NCBI GenBank assembly: GCA_021813225.1
Contig: JAKALH010000032.1
Span: 1-13,083, forward strand
Direction: 5' to 3'
DNA: 13,083 bases
From: Chloroflexota bacterium
Lineage (GTDB): Bacteria > Chloroflexota > Anaerolineae > J036 > Brachytrichaceae
Both the position numbers and the translations under genes were made by a program. The notes beneath the pieces are model-generated. The model saw only the letters and a list, made by a program, of their open reading frames with translations, was not told the DNA's origin and did no database searches. Positions 1-5,607 of the stretch are shown piece after piece. Numbering within the stretch: position 1 is the stretch's first letter; every line of letters starts with the position of its first letter.

Positions 1-464
1 GCAGTCCTGTTAAACTGTTCGTTCAGGGTCAGATTGTCCGGCACACCGGCCATCGCGCGGAAGAAATTCACCCGGCGCAGCACGGCGGCGCGAAAATCCA
101 CGCTCACGGTCCCCGATATGCAGTTGCTCATATCGCCGGTCCAGCCGATGGGAATGGCATCAGTATCGGACACAAAGTTGGTGAGATAGAAGCTGCGCGA
201 AGCCGCGCGCGTATCGATGGTGGCCCACAAGGGTGGCGGAGGCGCAACCGTCTGAGTCTGGGATGATTGAGCGTAAGGCAGGAATACGGTGTAGGTATAG
301 GCAGTACTGGCACGACGCGGCACCAGCCGTTCGGCTTCACGCGTGCGCGCGCGAGCCGGTTGATAAAACAGGATGACGGCCAGCGCCAGCAGGCAGCCCC
401 CCAGCAACGCCGTTAACAGTGCGGTGCGGCGACTGTCGACGTGAGCCTCCGCGTCACGATACAT
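1..464 (-). CDS. CAP (SCP-like) domain protein, membrane-anchored or secreted, 3' part missing
   Basis: An open frame reads from ATG at 464 down to the window edge: 154 codons, no stop, C-terminus outside the window. Residues 1-13 are polar with several Arg, followed by one hydrophobic stretch at about 15-34 that fits an uncleaved signal anchor. It contains GGC, so a lipobox is possible but less likely, because hydrophobic residues continue past the Cys. A Ser/Gln/Pro-rich linker (about 63-77) follows. The last visible part has Cys in DMSNC and then VLRRVNFFRAMAGVP, which resembles the start of bacterial CAP/SCP-like domains ([LV]xRxNxxRxxAGxP). These domains are extracytoplasmic; their biochemical role in bacteria is mostly unknown. 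The catalytic-like His/Glu residues would lie beyond the window. No Shine-Dalgarno precedes the ATG; a TACACT box 7 nt upstream suggests a leaderless start. The family call rests on a short segment. Confidence 0.7.
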   Translation of the reverse strand, partial: MYRDAEAHVDSRRTALLTALLGGCLLALAVILFYQPARARTREAERLVPRRASTAYTYTVFLPYAQSSQTQTVAPPPPLWATIDTRAASRSFYLTNFVSDTDAIPIGWTGDMSNCISGTVSVDFRAAVLRRVNFFRAMAGVPDNLTLNEQFNRT

Positions 465-471
465 GCCCGGA

Positions 472-477
472 AGTGTA
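472..477 (-). promoter_or_regulatory. Candidate -10 box of a leaderless promoter for the CAP-domain gene
   Basis: On the minus strand the sequence reads TACACT, then exactly 7 nt (TCCGGGC), then the ATG at 464. A -10 box at this distance places the transcription start at or beside the A of ATG, so the mRNA would have no leader. No ribosome-binding site is visible and no convincing -35 box is found 16-18 nt upstream. The spacing is identical to that of the two boxes at 2635-2642, which strengthens the call. Confidence 0.45.
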
Positions 478-584
478 GGGAACAGCCGCCAGATGAAAAT
501 GGTGGGTTTCGCGTAACTTTGCAGGCAAGTTTGACGGCAGACACCGCAGGATCACCCGGCCGCCGGGACTTCTATCGACAATGG

Positions 585-1862
585 TTACACCTCGATGTGC
601 TCTGCCGAGAGGTCATCCGGAACCTTAAATGCAGCCGCCTTTGCGCGTGTCGCCAGGCGATACAGCGCGCCGGCGACCGCATACAGCGCGGCGGCCGCCA
701 CGAACAGCGGCGCGAAGCCGGCGTGATCCTGCACATAGCCGCTGACAGACGGCGCGACAGTCGGCCCGACGTTGACGGCAGTCGAGTAAATCAGGTTCAC
801 CACCACGTACTCGTGCGGCGGGGTGCGGTCGATGACCAGCGCCCGATACAGCGGCAGGGTCATATTGAACAACCCGGCGCGCAGCACGACAACCGCCGCC
901 ACAACCGCAAAGGCGCTTCCGAAGCCGATCAGGATGATGCAGGCAGCCGAGAAGAACGCGCCCAGAGCAACCGCCAGTTCGCGTCCCAGCGCCTGTGCCA
1001 CAAAGGGACCGAACAGTGTGAACAGGCCAACCGCCAGGTTGATGCCGCCGAAAACAGCGCCCAGCAGAACATCGCTCACACCGAAGCGCTGCTTCAAATA
1101 CAGGTTCAGGAAGGGGAAGATCAGCGAACCGCCCAGGTATGTCAGCAGCAGCGGCAGCACATACTTCCAGATGGGCGTCTCCAGCTTCATGAGCACCTGC
1201 GGATTGAAATAGCTGATCGTGCGCGGATGCGCAGGCGCGTCGGCAGGCGGCCGCGGCCGGTCGCCGATGAGCGCCAGCGGGATGACGCCAATAGCGCGCA
1301 GGGCCAGTGACCCCAGCATGACGGCACGATACGCTTCCGCACTTTCAACCCCTGTGCCCAGCAAGGGCGCTGCCAGCGCGGGCAGTCCGCCGGCAATCAG
1401 GCTGCCGAAGAACAGCGCCAGCGTGGTCAACCCTTCCACCGTGCTGAACAGCGTGGTGCGCTCGCGGGGTGTGCTGGCTTCCGCCAGCAGCGGCACCACT
1501 GCCAGTGCATACAGCACAATGCCCGGACCGCTCAACGCCTGTATCGCCAGGATCATGACGGGGCTGGTGGCGAGCAGTGTGGCGATCGCCGTCACAATCG
1601 CCAGCAGCGCACCGGCCACTGCCGAGCGCTGGCGGCCGATTACATCGAGCAGGTACGCCGCCGGAATGCTGGCGACGGCGCCGCCCAGTTGCGACACGGT
1701 CGCCGTGACGCCGATGAACGTGCGGTCAAATCCCAGCGCCTGCAGATACAGGTTGAAGAAAATCCCCGGCACACTGCTGGCAAACGCAAAGATCGTGAGC
1801 GCCAGCAGGAAAAGGCGCGCCTCGCGCGAAAAACTGCGCAGGTGGCTCAGGTAGGATTGCAT
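585..1862 (-). CDS. Major facilitator superfamily (MFS) transporter
   Basis: A 425-residue polytopic membrane protein, a usual length for a 12-helix MFS permease. After a short cytoplasmic start (to about residue 16) hydrophobic helices alternate with short loops. The loop after helix 2 carries a degenerate MFS motif A around residues 66-80 (AAYLLDVIGRQRS, with D73 and R77). A longer polar loop at about 200-225 (DRPRPPADAPAHPR) separates the two six-helix halves. The C-terminus is a charged cytoplasmic tail. It probably moves a small solute or drug by proton coupling; the substrate cannot be read from sequence. The ATG at 1862 has no clear Shine-Dalgarno. The gene lies 60 bp after the zinc-ribbon gene on the same strand and may be read through from its promoter. 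The 120 bp that follow, before the CAP gene, contain no strong terminator. Confidence 0.88.
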   Translation of the reverse strand: MQSYLSHLRSFSREARLFLLALTIFAFASSVPGIFFNLYLQALGFDRTFIGVTATVSQLGGAVASIPAAYLLDVIGRQRSAVAGALLAIVTAIATLLATSPVMILAIQALSGPGIVLYALAVVPLLAEASTPRERTTLFSTVEGLTTLALFFGSLIAGGLPALAAPLLGTGVESAEAYRAVMLGSLALRAIGVIPLALIGDRPRPPADAPAHPRTISYFNPQVLMKLETPIWKYVLPLLLTYLGGSLIFPFLNLYLKQRFGVSDVLLGAVFGGINLAVGLFTLFGPFVAQALGRELAVALGAFFSAACIILIGFGSAFAVVAAVVVLRAGLFNMTLPLYRALVIDRTPPHEYVVVNLIYSTAVNVGPTVAPSVSGYVQDHAGFAPLFVAAAALYAVAGALYRLATRAKAAAFKVPDDLSAEHIEV

Positions 1863-1922
1863 GGCACGATGCCCGCATACGGACGCGGCCTGTGATTTCG
1901 GCGACCCAAAAAGCCTCTCCGA

Positions 1923-2627
1923 TCAGCCGGGGAACAGGATGCGTCCGCAGCCGCCGCACAGTGCCAGCGTGCTGCCGGTGCGCGCCTGCTGCAGCAGCAC
2001 CGAAGAGGGCGCTTCACCGCACTGGCTGCACGCCTCGCTTTTCATGGAGGCGACAGCCACACCGCCGGGTTTACGCGCGCGCAGGTTGGTGTATACCGCC
2101 AGGTCTGCACGCGGGATGCCGGCGCAGATCGCCTCTCGGCGCTCTTCATCCGCGCTGATGCGGTCGCGGAGCTTCGATGCGGCCTCATGCAGCATGACCC
2201 CGTCTTCCTGCCAGTGCCGTGCGGCGTCGTCGACGGCAGCCTGGCAGCGCCGCGCCGTCTCGGCGGCTTCCTCCAGCGCCAGCATCTCGTTGAGCAACAG
2301 GTCTTCATGCGTTGCCCGGTTGCGCTTCAGCATCTCGACTTCGCGCTGCAGGTCGATCAACTCCTTGGGTGTGCGGATGTTTCCGGTGTACAGGCGGTCT
2401 TCATCCGCCTTGATGCGGTCATCCAGCGACCGCCCTTCCAGTTCGAGCGACTTCACCCCGACGGACTGTTTCTGATATGCCTGTTGGGCCGAGGCCAGCT
2501 CCGCGCGCGCGTGGTTTACGGCGGAATTGCTGTTCAGGGCAGCTTCGATTTCGGCCAGTTGCCTGCGCGCGTTGTCCAGGTCTGTGTCCAGCAACTGCAG
2601 ACGATACAGCGGCTCTGCTTTCGACAT
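1923..2627 (-). CDS. Coiled-coil protein with C-terminal C4 zinc ribbon (COG1579 / DUF164-like)
   Basis: A 234-residue protein. Residues about 1-170 are almost entirely charged heptad-rich helix (LYRLQLLDTDLDNARRQLAEIEAAL at the start), predicted to form a long antiparallel coiled coil. The C-terminus is a zinc ribbon with two CxxC knuckles, C200/C203 and C224/C227. Order and length match the COG1579 family of predicted nucleic-acid-binding zinc-ribbon proteins (CT398/HP0958-like). Some members (HP0958/FlgZ) take part in flagellar or secretion functions, but the general role is unsettled and I assign none here. The ATG at 2627 is preferred over an in-frame TTG at 2645, because a TATACT -10 box sits 7 nt before the ATG and overlaps the would-be extension. 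The gene is divergent to the DPM-like synthase, with 22 bp between start codons. Confidence 0.87.
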   Translation of the reverse strand: MSKAEPLYRLQLLDTDLDNARRQLAEIEAALNSNSAVNHARAELASAQQAYQKQSVGVKSLELEGRSLDDRIKADEDRLYTGNIRTPKELIDLQREVEMLKRNRATHEDLLLNEMLALEEAAETARRCQAAVDDAARHWQEDGVMLHEAASKLRDRISADEERREAICAGIPRADLAVYTNLRARKPGGVAVASMKSEACSQCGEAPSSVLLQQARTGSTLALCGGCGRILFPG

Positions 2628-2634
2628 GGCTGAA

Positions 2635-2640
2635 AGTATA
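2635..2640 (-). promoter_or_regulatory. -10 box of leaderless promoter for the zinc-ribbon gene (minus half of a divergent pair)
   Basis: Minus strand reads TATACT, 7 nt (TTCAGCC), then ATG at 2627. There is no Shine-Dalgarno. The start of transcription is predicted at or next to the A of the start codon. Four base pairs (2637-2640) are shared with the plus-strand -10 box. No good -35 match was found 16-18 nt upstream. Confidence 0.6.
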
Positions 2641-2642
2641 AT
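2637..2642 (+). promoter_or_regulatory. Consensus -10 box (TATAAT) of leaderless promoter for the DPM-like synthase
   Basis: A perfect TATAAT, 7 nt (CAATTAA), then ATG at 2650. No ribosome-binding site lies upstream, so a leaderless mRNA beginning at the start codon is predicted. No clear TTGACA-like -35 is seen at the usual spacing. RNA polymerase bound here cannot simultaneously open the overlapping minus-strand box, so the two genes should compete for initiation. Confidence 0.65.
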
Positions 2643-2649
2643 CAATTAA

Positions 2650-3447
2650 ATGCATTCAGACGCACGCACACCAATGTCCGCGTCGGCGGTTAACGCTGTC
2701 ACGGTTGTGGTGCCCACCTATAACGAACTCGAAAACATCCAACGCCTGATACCTCAATTACTCGCACTTGATATCGGTCATGCGACTGCGCTCAACGTCT
2801 GCGTGGTAGACGACAACTCGCCGGATGGCACAGGGGCCTATGCCGACCAGCTCGCCGCCGCCGATGCGCGCGTCAGCGTGGTACACCGCGCCGGCAAACT
2901 GGGGCTGGGCACCGCTTACATAGCCGGAATACACTATGCACTGGCGCATGGCGCCGATGCCGTGCTGACTATGGATGCAGATTTCTCGCACCACCCTCGT
3001 TATATCCCTGCGATGGTGGCCCGCGTCGCCGGCGCTGACATGGTAATAGGCTCGCGTTATGTTCCGGGCGGTCGCGTGTTATATCCGCTGTCCCGCCGTG
3101 TGCTCAGCCGTGGCGCTAATTCGTTCGCGCGCGCGACGCTGGGGCTGCAGCCTAATGATTGCACGGCGGGCTTCCGCCTGTATCGCAAGCGTGTGCTCGA
3201 ATCAGTCCCGCTGGACCGGATTTTTTCCAATGGCTATTCATTTCTGATCGAGATGCTGTTCGAAGTGCAGCAGCGCAGGTGGGCGGTGGCCGAAGTGCCC
3301 ATCATCTTCGAGGACCGCCAATACGGGCAGTCGAAAATATCGCGCAACGAGATTCTGAAAGCGGTTTACACTTGTATCAGGCTGACGATGCGAAGAGTGA
3401 CCGGCAGGCATCTGATAACGAATACAGAATTTGTGAGGAGTAAGTAA
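2650..3447 (+). CDS. Polyprenol-phosphate-mannose synthase-like glycosyltransferase (GT2, DPM1-like)
   Basis: A 265-residue soluble GT-A family 2 enzyme. It has VVVPTYNELENI at 19-30, the nucleotide-binding VDDNSPDGT at 53-61, KLGLGTAYIAG at 83-93, and the metal-binding MDADFSHHP at 108-116 (DAD = D109-D111). It also has GSRYV at 134-138, the acceptor-loop TAGFRLY at 172-178 and RQYGQSKIS at 223-231. These are the DPM1 signatures, so it should transfer a hexose (typically mannose from GDP-mannose) to a polyprenyl phosphate at the inner membrane face. It lacks the C-terminal membrane helices found in many bacterial homologues, as eukaryotic DPM1 does. The start is ATG 2650, placed by the TATAAT box; ATG at 2674 is a weaker alternative. 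The stop overlaps the next start (TAATG), which implies translational coupling to the membrane microprotein. Donor sugar and lipid are inferred. Confidence 0.9.
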   Translation: MHSDARTPMSASAVNAVTVVVPTYNELENIQRLIPQLLALDIGHATALNVCVVDDNSPDGTGAYADQLAAADARVSVVHRAGKLGLGTAYIAGIHYALAHGADAVLTMDADFSHHPRYIPAMVARVAGADMVIGSRYVPGGRVLYPLSRRVLSRGANSFARATLGLQPNDCTAGFRLYRKRVLESVPLDRIFSNGYSFLIEMLFEVQQRRWAVAEVPIIFEDRQYGQSKISRNEILKAVYTCIRLTMRRVTGRHLITNTEFVRSK

Positions 3448-3593
3448 TGCGTCCACCGAGTGGAGAAGGCGGGCGGGGCAGCTTGATCGACTTCGCACTG
3501 ATCATGATCCTGTTCGCCATCGTACTGGTAGTTATCCTGGTGTTGCTGGGCCCCGCTATAACGGACTTTCTGAATCGACTCGTCACGGGCTGA
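3447..3593 (+). CDS. 48-residue single-span membrane microprotein, Flp/type IVb pilin-like
   Basis: ATG at 3447 overlaps the previous stop (TAATG) and has a strong Shine-Dalgarno, GAGGAG at 3435-3440, 6 nt away, so the small frame is very likely translated. The protein has a Gly/Arg-rich head (residues 1-11, ending GEGGRG), then SLIDFALIMILFAI leading into one hydrophobic helix (about 13-37), and a short tail (TDFLNRLVTG). This layout resembles Flp-type pilins: a Gly before the processing site, an acidic-aromatic pair (usually EY, here DF) at the start of the helix, then LLGPAI before a short tail. The glutamate normally at +5 is replaced by Asp and its distance from Gly is off by one, so pilin processing is uncertain. 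It could instead be a membrane partner of the upstream soluble DPM-like synthase. I cannot decide between these. Confidence 0.78.
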   Translation: MRPPSGEGGRGSLIDFALIMILFAIVLVVILVLLGPAITDFLNRLVTG

Positions 3594-3617
3594 ACTGCAT
3601 CAACAGGGGGATGCGCC

Positions 3618-4358
3618 GTGGGCGAAAGCTCAGGCGCAGCTCTCGTTACAGTGCTCATGCACATGAACCTTCACACGCGGCACCCGATCTTCGAAGCGCG
3701 GCGTTGGTTGATGTTCCTGCTGGACCTGCTGTATCCGCTCCGCTGCGGCGGGTGCGAGGAAGCGGGTAAAGGCGTGTGGTGTGAGTCCTGCGATGCGCGC
3801 GTGCAGCTCCTGTTTGCGCCCCTGCTGACATGCCCGCTGGCGCTTACGCCGCCCCGGCAGCCTGCGGCAATCGACGTCACTTCCGCTGCGGTTTACGCGA
3901 CGCCGCTGCGCGAGGCGATTCATGCCCTCAAATACGACGGCGTACCGGCGCTTGCCGCGCCACTCTCCCGTTACCTGGTCGATGCCTGGCGGCGCAGCGG
4001 CCTGCAGGCGGACAGCATCGTGCCGGTGCCGCTGCACAGCAGGCGCAGGCGCGAGCGCGGTTACAACCAGAGCGAGTTGCTGGCAAGGCAACTGGGCCGC
4101 GAAGTTGGCGTACCCGTCGAACCGCGTTCGCTGCGGCGGGTTCGCTATACCGGTCAGCAGGCGCGTCTGAACGCTGCGGAGCGCAGGCAAAACGTCAAAG
4201 GCGCATTTGAAGCGGAGCGTGCACTATCTCGTGGCCGACATATCGTTCTGGTGGATGATGTCTTTACGACAGGAGCAACGATGAGCGAGTGTGCAGAGGC
4301 GCTGCTGGACGCCGGCGCCGCCAGTGTTGCCGCGATCACACTCGCCCGAGCGGGTTGA
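3618..4358 (+). CDS. comF: ComF family phosphoribosyltransferase-like protein
   Basis: A 246-residue protein if started at GTG 3618. An N-terminal C4 zinc finger (C43, C46, C55, C58 in LRCGGC...WCESC) precedes a type I phosphoribosyltransferase fold. Hallmarks are VPVPLHSRRRRERGYNQ at 135-151 and the PRPP-binding loop VLVDDVFTTGAT at 210-221. ComF proteins are needed for DNA uptake in transformable bacteria and are related to amidophosphoribosyltransferases; their substrate is not settled. The GTG has AGGGGG 7 nt upstream (3605-3610). Many family members begin just before the LDLLYPLRCGGC segment, so ATG at 3711 (residue 32 here) is a real alternative. It follows the microprotein by 24 bp, suggesting one transcript. 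Next to it lies hpf, a pairing also seen near comF loci in Firmicutes. Confidence 0.9.
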   Translation: MGESSGAALVTVLMHMNLHTRHPIFEARRWLMFLLDLLYPLRCGGCEEAGKGVWCESCDARVQLLFAPLLTCPLALTPPRQPAAIDVTSAAVYATPLREAIHALKYDGVPALAAPLSRYLVDAWRRSGLQADSIVPVPLHSRRRRERGYNQSELLARQLGREVGVPVEPRSLRRVRYTGQQARLNAAERRQNVKGAFEAERALSRGRHIVLVDDVFTTGATMSECAEALLDAGAASVAAITLARAG

Positions 4359-4425
4359 TTGGCGGTCGCGGTCTGGAATCGTGTGGTGTACCCGGCTGCG
4401 GTCGCAGGTCATATACGTTTTACAT

Positions 4426-4430
4426 AGGAG
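4426..4430 (+). promoter_or_regulatory. Ribosome-binding site of hpf
   Basis: AGGAG lies 7 nt before ATG 4438 and fixes the start there, rather than at upstream in-frame codons inside comF. The 79-bp gap between comF and hpf also holds AT-rich TATACG (4412-4417) and TACATA (4421-4426), which could serve as -10 boxes for a separate hpf promoter. Neither has a clear -35 partner. Confidence 0.6.
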
Positions 4431-4437
4431 TGTAGCA

Positions 4438-5007
4438 ATGGAACTGACAATTCAGGGACACGGAATGGAAATGGGCGAAGGTTTCGAGAACTTCGTGCGT
4501 CGCAAAACCGGCAAGCTGGCGCGTTACCTGCCGGGCATCGAGGAGATTCGCGTGGAGGTAACCAAGCACAGCGCCAAAGGCGATGCCGACAAGGAACTCG
4601 AACTGACGATACGCCGCCACCGCACATTGCTGCGAGTCGAGGAGCGCAACAGCGATCCGTTTGCCGCCCTGGACGCTGCCCTGGACAAAATGTACCAGCG
4701 CATCGCCCGCTACAAGGGACGGCGCATTGACCGCCGGCACGCCGCCGGCGCGGCGGGTGAAGATGCCGAGCTTGCCACAGCCGAAGCGCTGCCCATCGGC
4801 ACGGAAAGCGAAGAGGGTATCGCGGAGCAGCGTGTCGTGCGCGTCAAGAACTTCACCACAGTTCCGATGAGCACGGACGAAGCCATCGAGCAGATGGAAC
4901 TGCTGGGTCACGATTTCTTTGTGTTCATGCACGCCGACGACGGCGCTGTGAAAGTGGTCTATCGCCGCAAGACGGGGAACTACGGCCTGCTGCAGCCCGA
5001 AAAGTAA
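4438..5007 (+). CDS. hpf: Ribosome hibernation promoting factor, long form (HPF/RaiA family)
   Basis: A 189-residue protein matching long HPF. The N-terminal ribosome-binding domain (about 1-100) runs from MELTIQGHGMEMGEGFENFV through KLARYLPGIEEIRVEV to DPFAALDAALDKMYQRIARYK, with a basic end (KGRRIDRRH). An Ala/Glu-rich linker (about 100-130) leads to the C-terminal dimerisation domain (about 131-186), VRVKNFTTVPMSTDEAIEQM then LGHDFFVFMHADDGAVKVVYRRKTGNYGLL. The N domain binds the 30S decoding region and the C domains of two copies join ribosomes into inactive 100S dimers in stationary phase. ATG 4438 has an AGGAG at 7 nt. The gene is last in the plus-strand run and converges on smpB. Confidence 0.95.
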   Translation: MELTIQGHGMEMGEGFENFVRRKTGKLARYLPGIEEIRVEVTKHSAKGDADKELELTIRRHRTLLRVEERNSDPFAALDAALDKMYQRIARYKGRRIDRRHAAGAAGEDAELATAEALPIGTESEEGIAEQRVVRVKNFTTVPMSTDEAIEQMELLGHDFFVFMHADDGAVKVVYRRKTGNYGLLQPEK

Positions 5008-5020
5008 CTGAGTTGTGACC

Positions 5021-5051
5021 GCGGGGGACAGCTGTACCAGCCGTCCCCCGT
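5021..5051. terminator. GC-rich hairpin between convergent hpf and smpB, probable bidirectional terminator
   Basis: Arms CGGGGGACAGCTG (5022-5034) and CAGCCGTCCCCCG (5038-5050) pair over 13 positions with one A/C mismatch (5030/5042) and a 3-nt loop (TAC). The outer G/T pair at 5021/5051 may extend it. No T-run follows on either strand, so it is not a textbook intrinsic terminator. Its position between two convergent stops (5007 and 5088) supports a role in ending or protecting transcripts from both sides. Confidence 0.55.
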
Positions 5052-5087
5052 GCGTTATATCAGCCGGATTACTTTCGCCGTCGACCT

Positions 5088-5555
5088 TCAGCGCTCGCGC
5101 AGGGCGCGTTCGATATCGCGCTGTGCGTCGCGTTTTGCAACCGTCTCGCGTTTGTCGTACAGCTTCTTGCCGCGCGCCAGCGCAATCTCAACCTTGGCGC
5201 GTCCGTTCTTCAGATACAGCTTCGTCGCCACTGTCGTATATCCCTTCTGCTCGGTGCCGCGCATGATCGCGGCGATCTCTTTCTTATGCAGTAAAAGCTT
5301 GCGTTCACGGCGTTCGTCGGCGGCGGCGCTGAAACCGGTCGCCAGTGCATACGCGCCGATGTGAGCCTGCAGGAGCCAGGCTTCGCCATTGCGGATGAAC
5401 ACATAGGCATCGCGCAGGTCGACGTGGCCGGCGCGGATCGACTTGATTTCGCCGCCGGTCAGCGCAATGCCGGCTTCGAAACGCTCACCCAGTTCATATT
5501 CGAATGAGGCGCGCCGGTTCTGCGCCACGATCTTGATGGATGCATCCCTGGACAT
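5088..5555 (-). CDS. smpB: SsrA-binding protein SmpB (trans-translation)
   Basis: A 155-residue protein of the usual SmpB length. The oligonucleotide-binding beta barrel contains VAQNRRASFEYELGERFEAG, LTGGEIKSIRAGHVDLRDAYV and NGEAWLLQAHI. The basic C-terminal tail GKKLYDKRETVAKRDAQRDI is the part that enters the mRNA channel. SmpB carries tmRNA to stalled ribosomes so that broken mRNAs are cleared and nascent peptides are tagged. The tmRNA gene itself is not in this window. ATG 5555 was chosen because homology begins there (MSRDASIKIVAQNRRA); frame upstream to 5684 overlaps thrC and is not SmpB-like. No Shine-Dalgarno lies at normal distance (AGAAGGG is about 16 nt away). TACTAT (5566-5571) and TATTAC (5563-5568) are possible -10 boxes giving a very short or absent leader. 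It follows thrC by 52 bp. Confidence 0.96.
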   Translation of the reverse strand: MSRDASIKIVAQNRRASFEYELGERFEAGIALTGGEIKSIRAGHVDLRDAYVFIRNGEAWLLQAHIGAYALATGFSAAADERRERKLLLHKKEIAAIMRGTEQKGYTTVATKLYLKNGRAKVEIALARGKKLYDKRETVAKRDAQRDIERALRER

Positions 5556-5607
5556 ACTGCTGGTAATAGTACCCTTCTCTAAAAGATCAAACCCCAATCC
5601 CCCAATC

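Noticed and set aside
555..567. Small hairpin CCCGG-CCG-CCGGG after the MFS gene
   Set aside because: Only a 5-bp stem with a 3-nt loop and no following T-run; too weak to call a terminator.
441..1310. Long plus-strand open frame of 289 codons
   Set aside because: Antisense to the MFS gene. Its product is rich in Arg, Gln, Asp and His with no fold-like pattern, as expected from the complement of hydrophobic codons in GC-rich DNA.
4362..4406. Short direct repeat GCGGTCGC (4362 and 4398) between comF and hpf
   Set aside because: Eight identical bases in GC-rich DNA, not palindromic and partly overlapping comF-proximal sequence; could easily be chance.
4291..4437. N-terminal extension of hpf into comF
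   Set aside because: Extension residues are unlike HPF; ATG 4438 has AGGAG at 7 nt and starts exactly where HPF proteins start.
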